Source: Gigaspora margarita
Taxonomy: Eukaryota; Glomeromycota; Glomeromycetes; Diversisporales; Gigasporaceae
Direction: 5' to 3'
Assembly: GCA_009809945.1 (NCBI GenBank)
Contig: WTPW01000855.1
Location: 93,176 to 157,175 of the forward strand
Length of the DNA: 64,000 nt
Both the position numbers and the translations under genes were made by a program. Positions 33,975 through 45,643 of the stretch are shown piece by piece (position 1 is the first letter of the stretch; every line of letters begins with the position of its first letter). The notes under the pieces are model-generated. The model made no database searches. It was not told the DNA's origin and saw only the letters and a program-made list of their open reading frames with translations.

Positions 33975-34255
33975 CAATCAAACCTCTATAAATACAACAT
34001 GTACAGACAAGTCTACAACGTGCATTTAGAGAGAGCCAATTAAATTGAAGCTTTAAAGATTAGATTATCAAGTTTGTATAACTTTTACTAAAAAACTATA
34101 TAACCATCTTAAATACTAAAATTTAATTGGCTACATGCATTTAGAAAGGTAGTATAATATAGAAAATTATTTGAAAAAATGTGCATTTACAAACAAAAAT
34201 ATGCATTTAGGGAGGTATTGCATTTATGGAGGCTGCATTTATAGAGATCTGACTA
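33975..34255. mobile_element. pogo-like MITE with AAATGCA words (281 bp)
   Basis: Ends CAATCAAACCTCTATAAATA and TAGTCAGATCTCTATAAATG. ATGCATTTAG/CATTTATGGAGG words are repeated at both ends. The flanking TA is degraded on the left. Related to 8652-8824. Confidence 0.7.
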
Positions 34256-34259
34256 TATA

Positions 34260-35680
34260 CTTCACACACAAAATATCTTTCTGGCCAAAATGATGATTTA
34301 GGTACCCTAAAACTGTCTGATAAGGTTCGTGCTTGAATTGTAGAATGATTTAAAGACAGATTAAGTATCAAAAGTGTGGGTTAAATTTTAAAAAAAAGTC
34401 TTGCGAAATGGATACTCTCTAAAATAATCATAATTATGAAACTGCTATTAATATTAGAGATTTTCTCATAATATGAGATGATATTTACAATATATGGAAA
34501 GAGGTTGTGTTAAAGGAGCAGATTTAACATAAAGTAGAGAAACATAGTGTAGAACTTTGAAGACTCAAAATTGAAAAAATGGAAACCTTATATGTATAAT
34601 TTCACAACAAAATAATAATAAAAGTGGACTTTTCAGATTTACAACCCCCTTGAAAAAGAAATTTTTTATGAAGCTACTATAATTCTTTTAGATTTGACAT
34701 ATACTATAAACAAGCATAAAGATTTTTTATATATATTTCTCATATATGATCCACAAACTAAAAAAGATATCATACTTGTCTAGTTAATTTTCTCATGTAA
34801 AACTACTAAAGCGGTACAATTTAGTTTTAGCATCTTCGTAGCCAATTTTCTAATTGGTGGCCCACTAATATTTTTGTCAATTGCGATCCTGCTTAGATTA
34901 AAGCTCTTAAATTAGAATTTCTGGAAAGTAGAATTATACTATATTAGCAATGATGGTCTCTGGAATGTTCCAGTGAAAATTACTGGAACTAGAAAATCAC
35001 TGGTCCTAACTGGAAGGAATTGATAAAATATGTCTTTTAGTGATAAGTTGTCATTAGACCCTTTCGGTAAGAAATTTTAGTCTACTAGAAGGAAGTTCTA
35101 GTAACTTCTGATTGCTTCTAGTAATTTCAGTGACTTTATATATAGCTTTAGCTAGCAAAATTACTATATTGGATTTGTAACTGCATATTAATTATATTAC
35201 AACCCTTTGTTTTGTAACAATTATCAACAATATTAAACTTTTTTTTATTATGATAACCAGAATAAGTTCAATTCTGGATAATCAAGGATGTGAGTATGAT
35301 CTAAATGGCTAACTTAATAAGGGTAGTATGAGAGAAATTTATTTTTATTGGTTGTTTATTTCTATTGAAAAAACAATATTACACAAATTTTTTATATTGT
35401 TTACAATAAAAAAATAGTCATGTAAATAGCAAAAAAAAAATTTTTCTAATGAAATCTATCTGAAATTTTACAAGATTATAATTTGAAACAGTATTTTTCA
35501 TATAAGAGTTTGGGATTGAATAGGATCGAATGTTTCTACTAACTTTAATTAAAGATAATTTTGACAATAGTTGTACTTAATATGAAACCCATATATTAAG
35601 TTTTTATTATTTAAAATGAAATAACTAAGATAAAATGACATGTTTTTTTTTTTAAAAAAGATCTTCCGTAATTTAATCTG
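34260..35680. other. Unassigned AT-rich DNA
   Basis: TTCCAGTGAAAATTACTGGA-type words at 34965-35150 recur near 37970-38060; no element boundary could be drawn. No coding signal. Confidence 0.35.
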
Positions 35681-35688
35681 CTGATCAC

Positions 35689-36150
35689 TTGTACCAACAA
35701 ATGCTTCAAACTTCAGAAGTATCGTTTAGCAACAACTGTAGAAAACCCAAGGAAACGGCTTTGGATAGCAGCTACTATTTAGAGATACAGTTAATTGAGT
35801 ATCTGCTAGTAGCCCCAGAGTTTATCACTCACTGTCCACAAAACGGAAGAGGCACTTGTCGTTTAGAAGTAAAGTTCATAGACTACTTGCTGACAAGCTC
35901 AGAGTTTATCACTCATCTCTGCAAGTACTGGGTGGCTCTCTATTGGAACTCTACCTTACGGGAAGACACACTCTCTTTTGTACAAGTGAAAATTTTGGTG
36001 CTATTTGGTCTCAGCTTTTTTTCGTCGCAGAATTTTCAAAAAGTGGGCTTTTTGGCGTACCCTCTCCAAAAGATCGATAGTGTTTACACTAATCTAATCG
36101 AGAAAGCACCTACTATTTTGGGTACGAAGGCCGGAGTGGATCAGAAATGA
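35689..36150 (+). CDS. Uncharacterised 153-codon ORF
   Basis: This is the longest gap-free open frame outside the retroelements, in a block (about 35660-36500) clearly less AT-rich than its surroundings. The protein contains a duplicated segment: IEYLLVAPEFITHC and IDYLLTSSEFITHL about 31 residues apart. A hydrophobic patch ILVLFGLSFF follows at about residues 106-115. There is no start context or intron evidence, and no family is recognised. A second frame (35856-36080) is also open, so coding is unproven. It may be part of an old retroposon. Confidence 0.35.
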   Translation: MYQQMLQTSEVSFSNNCRKPKETALDSSYYLEIQLIEYLLVAPEFITHCPQNGRGTCRLEVKFIDYLLTSSEFITHLCKYWVALYWNSTLREDTLSFVQVKILVLFGLSFFSSQNFQKVGFLAYPLQKIDSVYTNLIEKAPTILGTKAGVDQK

Positions 36151-36154
36151 ACCG

Positions 36155-37960
36155 CGTGGATAGCTGATGAGGTTCTCAGAAAAAACCACTGGATGAAGAC
36201 TCTTGGACGGTTGGTTTTAGCTATAGTCTGATTATTGACTATAGTGCTATTTTTTTTGGTTTAACATAGTTGGGTCCTGGCCGGTTAGTCTGGATAGGAT
36301 TTATATATTAACAATTTTTATTTCGTAAGTCTGGTAGTATCATTAGATCCTATCCAGCTAACAATTTGGCCTCAGGTAAAAATCTGTAGTTTACGGAAGG
36401 CTATAGTGCAGCCTGATTCTTTATCTCTCATATATGTATTGTAGATTATTCACACTATTTCTGTTTGTGTTCTAATAGTTTTAGATATAAAATATGAAAT
36501 AAAGATAGGTCACGGTTATAAAAACTGAAAAAAAATGACATGTTTTTTGAAATAAAAGTTTCAAACTTCATATGAGCAAGGTATTATCATAAAAGATAAC
36601 AAAAGATTATCAAATACTATATAGAGTTGTGAGTATAACGATAGTGATAATATCAGGTATCGATATGCAAATAAGTCTTTAATTTTAGCTAATCATGATT
36701 ACTAATGATCAGCTAATCAAAACAAATTTCCCTCATGCTAATAAGGATTAATGATACCTAATAAAATTATTTTTGTATTAATGAGTAGTTTTATTATGGT
36801 TTCGTCATAACGAAATATTTGACAATTGATGAAACCCCTAACAATTGACAAAATTTTTGATAATTGATAAACTACTGACAATTGACGAAACTCTAACAAA
36901 TTGATATAGCAATATGTATCTTTTCTCTTTCAACAGGCTTCTTTATATAATCTCAAAATATGCTAAATTTTTTGAGTTATTTTATTAAAAGTTTTATTAG
37001 TTTATATTAAATAATACTGTATAACTATATACTATACTCTAATATAGTAATATAGTTTTTACTTTAGCTTTATAGTATGTAAATTACAAATCTTAATATT
37101 TAAGGTAGAGTTTAAACCCAGGTTGTAATAAATTGGATCACCTATGTCAAAATAGTTCACCTAGATCAAAATTTTACAACTCGGGTTAGGCAGGTTTAAG
37201 ATCATAATTTCGCACATTCTGGTATATTTTCTTTGAAGCAAGGTCTGTTGGGAGTATACATGAGGACAAAAGCATTTCGGGTTTGAAAATCCAAAATTAA
37301 ATTATAAGGAACATATCTATATAAATTTATTTGCTTTTCTTTATAAAAAATTTTAATTTTCTTTAATGAAGACGAAATAGGTTTTTTTCAAAAATCAATT
37401 TCGGTGGCATCACTAGTTAGGAGTGAGATTATTTTAAATTTTATTATTTAAACTCAGTTTATTTTTTGATGGCCTCTAGCTGCTATCAGAGAATAAACGA
37501 TTATGATTACAGCTATTACTATAATTTTTGGGACATCTGTAAAATTTGCTGAATAATTTTTAGCTGATTATAGATTTTAGAAATAATAAGGTTCAGTAAC
37601 AAATATATCAGATATATAATTTAATAAAATCAGGTATTACACATATATAACATTATTTTGAAAATTTAATTTTGTAGAAATTAGATCTTTATCTGAAATA
37701 ACACCCATGTACATACTTAATATAATGCAGTTCTCCTTAAAATAACATGCAGGTACACATTATTTCACATAAATATGATAACTTACAAAACTTATAGCTA
37801 ACCAATTTTTTATTAAAAATTAAAAAAAAAACTTTAGATAAGAAATCAATAAAAGAACATTAGATCTTATACCTGTATAATGAGAGTCTTTTTTATTAAA
37901 GTCATATATAATATGCATATTTTTATTGGTTAATGCAGCTTGCTATTCACACATTTTTAT
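36155..37960. other. Unassigned DNA with two small repeats
   Basis: A short inverted repeat GTTAGTCTGGATAGGAT / ATCCTATCCAGCTAAC lies at about 36284-36368. GACAATTGAYGAAAC-type words recur about five times at 36820-36905. No gene. Confidence 0.45.
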
Positions 37961-38069
37961 TTTATATGTTCCAGTAGTAAAATTCTTCCAGTGAGAATTT
38001 TCACTAGAACCACTAAAAGGCTAGAAGAATCTGGAATTCTAGTGATATTCTAGAATTTCAGTATCAATA

Positions 38070-38785
38070 CTGATATTAGTTTCATATTTTAAAAACATAG
38101 AGAAAGAACAATAATAAAGTATATAAGAAAAAAAGTCTGTTTTAAATTCTGAAAAAAAAAACAATTAAAGAAAAAACTTCTTGACAATTTAAAATTCCTT
38201 ATATATATTAATTGGCTGGAGCGTAGCGACAGACCCTTAATTTCTATGCAAAGAGATACAAAAATTACCATTCTAATGCGCTTCAATTGTAAAAATCTTG
38301 ACAAAATTTACTTTTTTGATATACTTGCATATATATAATGTAAATCTTATTAGAAATAGAATTTGGAAATTTTTGTCTGTTTGCACGCGTGTCTATATTT
38401 GTGCTTTAATGTTACCAACATATGCATACTAACGCATTTGTATAATATAATGAATATCATATAATGGGCTCTGGACATATAATACTATGCATTAGCCTAG
38501 TAATATCATATTGCTGAAGAAACATTAATATCTTTTTTAAAAAAGTAAAAGATTTCATAACCTTTATTACTTACTTTAAGTAAACCTGGTAAAAATAAAT
38601 GAATTTAGTAATTTTTTTAAAATAAAAAAGATCATGTAGATGAATGCATATAGAACTAATGTTCTATATATGAATATTAACACTACAAACCTGCTAAAAG
38701 CATGGCATAAATGCTTTAAATATACTAACTTTGAAAGAAAAATAAATCAATATAGTGATTTTCTAATCTACAAATTATATATAGT
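38070..38785. other. AT-rich spacer
   Basis: A 71-codon minus frame (38089-38304) lacks any family resemblance. Nothing assigned. Confidence 0.45.
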
Positions 38786-39030
38786 AATAGAAGACAATGC
38801 CCAGCGTCAATGCTGACTTGTTGATATTAGAGCTGATAGAATGTTGACCTTAGAAAAAGAAACCTGTTCAAGACAATTAAATAGTGAACATTTAATAAAT
38901 TCTGTATTAAAAGATAGCATAAATCAAAACTACTGAACTGTCAATTCAGAAACAATACAAGGAGTAAGGTATTTAGTCAAAAGAAATATTAAACATAATC
39001 AAATAGAAAGGCAATTTACCTGTTAGTGCA
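38786..39030 (+). pseudogene. Unrecognised coding remnant with two in-frame TGA codons
   Basis: One plus frame reads NAQRQC, a TGA, LVDIRADRMLTLEKETCSRQ, LNSEHLINSVLKDSINQNY, a TGA, then TVNSETIQGVRYLVKRNIKH and ends FTC. Amino-acid composition looks protein-like. A TTAA-target element inserted just downstream (39041). It could belong to the same lost gene as the fragments at 40191-41440. No family recognised. Confidence 0.3.
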
Positions 39031-39040
39031 TGGATTTTAA

Positions 39041-40077
39041 GGGTAGAGTACATGTAGATCAATTTGTCATATGATTTAATGTCCAATTAAAATTTTTATA
39101 AAAAATTAGAAGATGTTACTAATAAAACTTTTTATAATTATATACAATTTTTATAAAATTTTAACAATATATATATTAAAATATGCTTTTTATAATGGTA
39201 TAATTTTAATAATTAAAAAATATAAAAAATATAGACTTGTATATATTGTAAAGTTTTCCGTAATGGATTCAAATTTTCCATAGTTACATGAAATCATTGG
39301 TTTTGATTAGTCAATATCACATGATTATTATATAATAAAATTGATACCTGATCTTTAAATACAAGTATCTTGTTAAGGAGGCATCCATAAATAACGTTAT
39401 GTACCCCTACATAGTAGCTCTTGACCCCCTACTATATAAAAAAAATTTTAAAAATCCGTATATTTATATATATAATTTTACAAAAACTTGAATATATTAT
39501 GACCCAGTGATCCAATTTAAATGATTTTGGTACCATTCGATTCGTCTCTATAAGACGAATCCAATAGTACTAAAATCATTTCATTTGGACTACTAAATCA
39601 TGTTTTATTAACAAAATACTATTGATTTTATAGTAATTTTATAAGAAAACATAATAACCAATAGTATTTTGTTAATAAAACGTGATCCAGTGATTCAAAT
39701 CAATTATTTTGGTACCATTCGAATCCTCTCCTCGAGACAATTCGAATGGTACCAAAATCATCCAATTTGGACCACTGGATCAAGTTTTAGACAAATTTTT
39801 ATAAAAAAATCATGTTATATTGGGAGGGTCCCTCCCTACATATTGGAAAATCGTTATATTTTGGGGAACCCCCCTCAAGCATAACGTAATTTATAGATGC
39901 TCCCTAAGTATTTAACCAATTTTAATAATTTTACTACTAATAGAATCAGAAAACCCTATTATACAAACTTTAATTTAGAAGTAAAATAATAAACTTAATA
40001 AAATTTTTTAAAATTGTAAAAATAAAAAAATTTTACCATTGAGATCATATGAAAAATGATCTGTATGTACTCTACTC
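39041..40077. mobile_element. TTAA-target element, family Q1 copy 2
   Basis: TIRs GGGTAGAGTACATGTAGATC and GAGTAGAGTACATACAGATC. TTAA at 39037-39040 and 40078-40081. Without the nested P1 copy (528 bp plus TAA) it is 506 bp, close to the 495 bp of copy 1. It carries the M1 core (TTAACCAATTTTAATAATTT) after the nested insert. Confidence 0.9.
39377..39904. mobile_element. PIF/Harbinger-like element, family P1 copy 2 (528 bp)
   Basis: TIRs GGAGGCATCCATAAATAACG and GGGAGCATCTATAAATTACG. TAA at 39374-39376 and 39905-39907. Inserted inside the TTAA element, so younger than it. Internally GGTACCATTCGAATCC pairs with GACAATTCGAATGGTACC. Confidence 0.9.
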
Positions 40078-40328
40078 TTAAGTTATGCAATCTTTCCTGT
40101 AAGCATATATATGCTATTGCTTTTGCTATTTTTTTAAAAATTTACAATCTGATGATTAACAACCATATTCTAAGATTGAGCAAACTATAGTTTGGCATTG
40201 ATGAACTATTTGATATTACTGAACAATCACAATCTCATACCACTAAACAACTACAACCTAGTATTATAGAACTTCAACAATTTAATACTATAGAACAAGT
40301 ACAAATACAGCCTACCACTAAAGAAATT

Positions 40329-41296
40329 CTTATTATTATTTTTTTTAACCTTTGGTAGTCTTGTCACGATACGTTTATTAGATTTTTAAATTGCATAATG
40401 GTTTACATATAGTAACGAGGATACAACTAGCCACATGTACACTAGGACCCCAAAATATACATAGATAGGTCAGGTTAATTATAAAATTACTAAAAATAGA
40501 AAGATCTGTAGAAAAAACCTCAAAAATAAGCAAAAAAATTACTAAAAATAGAAAAGATCTGCATAAAAACCTCAAAAATAAGCAAACTACTACCTGACCT
40601 ATTTATGTATATTTCGGGGTCCTTGTACACTTTTGATGTCTAATTTAAGTGATCCACCCTAAGGTTCTACACTAGCTGCCATACCTGCAACCCAACTATA
40701 GGAATTGCCTATTTAAACCCTCTGATTATCCATCTGCGCCCCAAAGTATCCTAACAATTAATGTTCAACGCCACCTGGCATGATACTTTTTTTAATAAAT
40801 TCTCAGGTGTGGCCTGTCACACTATGCCAGTTATTCTAGCTAACATAGAAATTTACTGATACGAAGCGTCTCCCACAAGTTATTTGTTCAGTTTTCTTTT
40901 AGCGACTAGCACTATGGCTTTACTCATACACTTAAGATCTGGCGAACCATAAACCGCTAGGTTGCCTACTACAGCCCTTGTAAGGTTCTTTTTCTGATCT
41001 GGCACCTATCTTATCTAATAGCACTATTGAAGCTGTCCATGTACCTCCTTACTCGGGACTTGCCAAGGGGTTTCTGTTTTTTAAGTTTCCTGAATTTGCG
41101 GTATAACAATAACACTATTGCGCTGAAGCTTCCATTCAAGATAGTGGAACCAAAATTATAGGTACTATTACCTAACTGATCTGAGCCACAGTTACTATAA
41201 CACAGGCCTTTTTTCAAAACGTCTCTAGTGGGATTCAAACTTTCGACCTGTCACTTAGGGGTGACAACCTGGCCCTTTTCTAAATTGTCATACCAT
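40329..41296 (-). mobile_element. SINE-like retroposon, minus strand, carrying a MITE
   Basis: On the minus strand the head has GGCCAGGTTGTCACC, then a B-box-like GTTTGAATCCC and CACTAGAGACG. Compare GTTCAAATCCC and CCTAGAGGCG in the SINE at 7151-7705. Further on, ATAGTTGGG and AACCTTAG also recur in that SINE. The tail is A-rich (GGTTAAAAAAAATAATAATA at 40348-40329). The flanks AAGAAATT/AAGAAATT form a short target duplication inside a coding exon. A 75-codon minus frame (41011-41238) is not obviously a protein. The A box is degraded. Confidence 0.65.
40440..40625. mobile_element. TA-target MITE inside the retroposon (186 bp)
   Basis: TIRs CACTAGGACCCCAAAATATA and CAAGGACCCCGAAATATACA, continuing CATARATAGGTCAGG. 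TA at 40438-40439 and 40626-40627. A tandem ACTAAAAATAGAAAAGATCT-type duplication lies in the middle. Confidence 0.85.
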
Positions 41297-41444
41297 AAGA
41301 AATTATTTCTAAAATTCAAAGTCTAACAAGAACTCTTAATAATCTTGATATTAACCGATTACAAGTTGTTTATGACCAATTATCAAAGTTCTTAGAGATG
41401 TTTGTAAGCAAGAAAAAAATTTTAAGGATGGTGATTAAATAAGT

Positions 41445-41840
41445 GAAACTAGCAGGTGATGTTTTTACCACACATAAATTATGAAAAGCAGTGACGATAA
41501 ACCTCTATAGTATTTAGCTATAAAATATAGCTTCTGACTATATCTATATTTTGTATTAATTCATATTACATAAATAAAAAAAGTTATATGAGTAAAAAAA
41601 AAAAATTAAAAATTTATACTTCTGCTATATACAATGAGAATCAATTACTTTGCAATACTTTTAGTTTTAGTCTTTATATCAGGAAATTTTTTAAACAGAT
41701 ATTGATCGATATATAATAGTTAATTATTTTATATCAATTAAAAAATAGTGATATATATCAATTAACAGGTTAAAAAATTAATATATATCTATAATTGATA
41801 TATATTATTTTCGATATAAATTGTTATTATCTGTAAATTA
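41445..41840. other. AT-rich spacer with ATATATCAATTA words
   Basis: Overlapping GATATATAT/ATATATCAATTA words around 41700-41825 resemble 44640-44800; no boundary or gene. Confidence 0.45.
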
Positions 41841-41844
41841 ATTA

Positions 41845-42154
41845 CTGTATATTCCTGAAAATAAGCTATCTTTTTTGGGCCAAAAATTATATAAAAAAAC
41901 ATGCTTATTTTTGAATTGTTGAATTTTTTGATAAATTAAAAAATGTACTAATAAAAAGTTGGTCAAATAACGTAAAATTTTTATTATAAATATATTTTGA
42001 TGCTCTAAACAAGTTTACTTAATAGCACTTTTGAAGTTTACTTAGTAAAATTTGGACTTTTATATGTAGCAACTGCTAATATATTTTTTGAAATTTTTAA
42101 AAAAAATCAGGAGGTAGCTTATTTTCAGAGTAGCTTATTTTCAGGAATATACAG
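41845..42154. mobile_element. TA-target foldback with AATAAGCTA words and the M2 core (310 bp)
   Basis: Ends CTGTATATTCCTGAAAATAA, identical on both strands, with AATAAGCTA repeated. TA at 41843-41844 and 42155-42156. The centre holds GATGCTCTAAACAAGTTTAC (M2). Confidence 0.9.
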
Positions 42155-42250
42155 TATAATCATAATCATTTGAATCGATGTATAATAATTAACAGATTTT
42201 TAATGATTGCATAGTCTAGACATTTTTTTGACTTTTTACACATTATAATT

Positions 42251-43983
42251 TATTAGAAAATTTATATGAGTAAAATATTTCAAAAAATCTTTGGCATCAC
42301 AAGATAAGTAAAATATATTTCAAAATATTTTAGATCTATTATTTTTGAAATATTTTAAATTCTTTCAAAATATTTTAGAACTGAAAAACCAAGTTGAATC
42401 AGTAAATCTGTAGCCTGGATCATACCAAGGATGTGTTTGACTAATATTTTTTGAAATGGTTCAAAATATTTTGATAATTATAGTACAAGATCAGATTAGA
42501 TCTTTGTTTAATTTTTTTTTGTTTATAATTTAGATTTTCTATTAATTTTATATTATTTTTTTATTTTGTTTTGTATTGTTTTGGTTTCATTTTGTTTTTT
42601 TTTTTTAGTTTCATTTATTTTTTCATTTTTTTTATTTATTATTTTTAATTTTTTTTTATTTATTTCTACAAAAAACACCAATCCTAACTTTTTGGTACTT
42701 TGTAAGAAATCTAACAACTTTTTGACACTTTGCGCAAGCTAGCTTAGTCTTTTGACACTTCGCAAGAACATACAACTGATTTTATCAATTTCTAAATTTT
42801 GAAAAATACTTCTTTAAAGAAATAAAGATTTAGTTGGTACTTCATTTATTTTTTTGTTTGATGTTTTTTGTTCTTTTTGTTTTTGTTTTTGTTTTTTTTT
42901 ATTATTAATTTAATTTATTCTGGCACTTTGAAAAAAAATAACCTAGGCTTTTTTGATACTTTGCAAGCAAACCCAGACTTTTCTGGCACTTTGCAAGAAT
43001 ATATACAACTTGATTTGGCAATTTCTGTCATGAACTCTACTTTAGAGAAATGGAGATTTGGGATTTTATTTTTTTATTCAGTTTGCTCACATTTCATTTT
43101 TTTGTTTGTTTTCTTTTTACTTATTTCTTTAATTTTTATTTTTTTTATTTATTCCAGCATTTTGCAAAAACCTTCGATGATTTTTGAATTGCAAGAACAC
43201 AAACTTTTACTTCAAAAAATGGAGATTTGGAGCTTCATTTATTTTTTTATTTATTTTTGTTTTTTATTGGTTTTTTTTTTTACTTATTTTTTTAATTTTA
43301 TTTATTTTATTTATTCCTGACTTTCTTCAAAACTTTGCAAGAAAATAATCTAACTTTTCTGGCACTTTACAAGAATACCAACTTTAACTTCTTTAGCACT
43401 TTGCAAAAAGTAGCAAATATAAGCAAATAACAAAAAAAGAAAATAATAACTAACTGCGAGATAAGAAAGATAAGTGTGTTGAACTAGTATTTTTATAGAA
43501 TTAGATATGACGAGTGTGAACGTAGTTTAAAATATTACTATTTTTTTCATTTTCATTTTTTTTCGTTATTTTTTTTTGGTTTTGTTTTTTTTTTTGGTTT
43601 TATTTTTTTTTGTTGTTATTTTTTATAATAATATATAATAAAATATATAATATTGATTAAAAATATATATTTAATTTAAAATAATATATAATAATAATAA
43701 ATAAATAATACTGTATATTACCAAATAGAAGCTACCCTGAATAGAAGCTACCCCTCGATTTTGGATCCAAAAATCTGAAAACAGTTACTATGTTTTAATA
43801 GTAAAATTAGACCCGAATAGAAGCTACCCTTGCGGTTTAGTCTAAGAAAATTAAAGAAAATTAAAAATTTTTTGGTAGCTTCTATTCGGTAATATATGGT
43901 AATAAATTTTATATTAAATTGCGAAACTTTGTGAAAACCTGTAAAACATTTAAAAATTTGCAAAAAGCATAATTATGTGAATA
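42251..43983. mobile_element. Family F copy 2, CpG-depleted
   Basis: AACCAAGTTGAATCAGTAAA and GATCAGATTAGATCTTTGTT match copy 1 at 29180-29320. About nine GGCACTTTGCAAGAA-type words lie in a T-rich tract (42690-43400). The right side is cut by T1 copy 3, and a small MITE sits at 43711-43899. A 150-codon plus frame (42868-43320) is a translation of this T-rich tract and is not considered a gene. Confidence 0.6.
43711..43899. mobile_element. TA-target MITE with AGAAGCTACC words (189 bp)
   Basis: Ends CTGTATATTACCAAATAGAA and CCATATATTACCGAATAGAA. AATAGAAGCTACCC occurs three times. TA at 43709-43710 and 43900-43901. Confidence 0.85.
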
Positions 43984-44636
43984 TCCTTTAAACTATATTC
44001 CAGGCAAATTTGCCTAGAAAATTAAAAAGTATTTATAATTTTTTAATTAAAACAAAAATTTGTTAAGAATATGGGATATACTTTCTTTATAAAATACTTT
44101 TTTTAAAACATATTTTATAAACTTTCTTAGAAAATTTTTTAAAATTATTAGAAAACTTTCATACAATAAAACTTTAAAGTTTTTATTTAAAAATTTTTAC
44201 TATAGAATTTTTCTTTAACTTTTCTTAAATTTTATATGTTCCCATCTATAAAAAAATTTCACTTCTAATACAAGTCTTAATTTTTACAAGTAAATCACAA
44301 AAGTTGCAATAATAAAAGTTGTAATCCTTTTTATAAACTACAATATATATTAAAAACAAAGGACTAGAGCTAATATTTATAGAGCTTGCCAAGAATTAGT
44401 GATAATTTTTTTTGGTTAAAATTTTTTTTTAAAATTGTCTATTTTTAGCTTATAAGCAACTTATACTTTTTTCTTATAATATAAAATTAAATTTTACTAA
44501 AATATAATCCTTATTTTCCAATATTATTAAATAAAATTTTATTTTAATATTTTAATTTTTAAAAAAAGTAGATCATAAGTATATTTATAGTATTTTTCTA
44601 GGCAAATTTGCCTGGAACAGCCTACAGATTAAGGGA
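43984..44636. mobile_element. TA-target element, family T1 copy 3 (653 bp)
   Basis: TIRs TCCTTTAAACTATATTCCAG and TCCCTTAATCTGTAGGCTGT with CAGGCAAATTTGCCTAG. TA at 43982-43983 and 44637-44638. Confidence 0.9.
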
Positions 44637-44639
44637 TAA

Positions 44640-45395
44640 TATTATTAATTGATATTATATCAGATATATACGATTAATATCTATATCAGATATATATTGA
44701 TTACTATTACTATCAATAGAAATCAGCAGAGGTGATGAGTATCAATATATATTTTATCAGTTAGTAATCAATATATATCTATATATAAAATTTGCTGATA
44801 TAAGGCTTGTCTAAAAAAGGTATTGCCTTTTAAAAAATAAGTTAATCTGCCAAGAGAAACAAAATTAATAAAATTATTTTTTAAGTTAACAATACAAGCA
44901 ATATGTATTTGATTTTAACCAGTCTTGTTATATCTAATGAAGTGCATTACCTTGATATGTATAATGAGGTGCATCACTGAAAAGATCAGTTTGCCTAGTT
45001 GGATTTCTGTAAGGTTCATATTCACGTGAAGTTTAGATAACCAATCAAACAAAATTAATTTTATTTTTAGATTTGTATCACTCACACAAATAAGTATTCC
45101 GTATAAGTGGCTCTTTGTTGAAAAAAAAGTCTGAATGGAGTTTATGACATAAGTATTCATTAAATTCTATTGGTTTATTGCTGGTTCTGATATAAGATCA
45201 TGCGTGAGAATTGTATGAGAAATAATAAAATTATTACTTAATTTGAAGTATAGAGATTCACATATTGTAAATTTTCTTTTTTGATTTGAATTAAAAATCT
45301 GTTGACTAAATTGTCATTATTTATTTATTTTTCATTATGTTATTTAAAATTTTTCTCAATCTATATCTAGTTAGTTAATATATAATAGATAAATA
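44640..45395. other. AT-rich spacer with a duplicated block
   Basis: 45166-45305 (TTGCTGGTTCTGAT, GAGAATTGTATGAGAAATAA, TAAAATTATTACTTAATTTG) is repeated at about 53253-53360. An 81-codon minus frame (44915-45160) has no recognisable family. Confidence 0.5.
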
Positions 45396-45398
45396 TAT

Positions 45399-45643
45399 GG
45401 GGGTGTCAGTAGAAACCAGGCAAATTGTTTTTAGTAAGTTTTTTAAAACTTTAAATTAAAATATCTTGACAACTATTAAACCAAACTTGATAAATTTTTT
45501 TTTATATTAATTCTATAACTATATAGAATTAAAATAAAAAAAATTTTATCAAGTTTGGTTTAATAGTTGTTGAAATATTTTAATTCAAAGTCTAAAAAAA
45601 ATTTATTTAGAAACAATTTGCCTGGTTTCTACTAACACCCCCC
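45399..45643. mobile_element. Foldback MITE with M1-like core (245 bp)
   Basis: Ends GGGGGTGTCAGTAGAAACCA and GGGGGGTGTTAGTAGAAACC. The arms pair through AACTATTAAACCAAACTTGA. The ATATAT flanks are low-complexity. Confidence 0.8.

Larger units (their letters stand above)
40191..41440 (+). pseudogene. Q-rich coding fragment split by a retroposon
   Basis: Left piece (40191-40328): FGIDELFDITEQSQSHTTKQ, LQPSIIELQQFNTIEQVQIQ, PTTKEI. Right piece (41299-41403): EIISKIQSLTRTLNNLDINR, LQVVYDQLSKFLEMF, then a GTAAGC that could be a splice donor, or read-through to a stop at about 41440. The two pieces join in frame at the 8-bp duplication AAGAAATT (40321-40328 and 41297-41304). This indicates one coding exon interrupted by the element between them. 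Upstream of 40191 the frame is closed. Glutamine-rich, low-complexity; no family recognised. Confidence 0.55.

Noticed and set aside
34960-38062. One large element bounded by TTCCAGTGAAAATT-type words
   Set aside because: The words recur near both positions but no consistent inverted ends or target duplication could be drawn.
42868-43320. 150-codon hydrophobic plus-strand ORF
   Set aside because: It is a translation of a T-rich tract with repeated GGCACTTTGCAAG words inside a repeat family; no protein-like composition.
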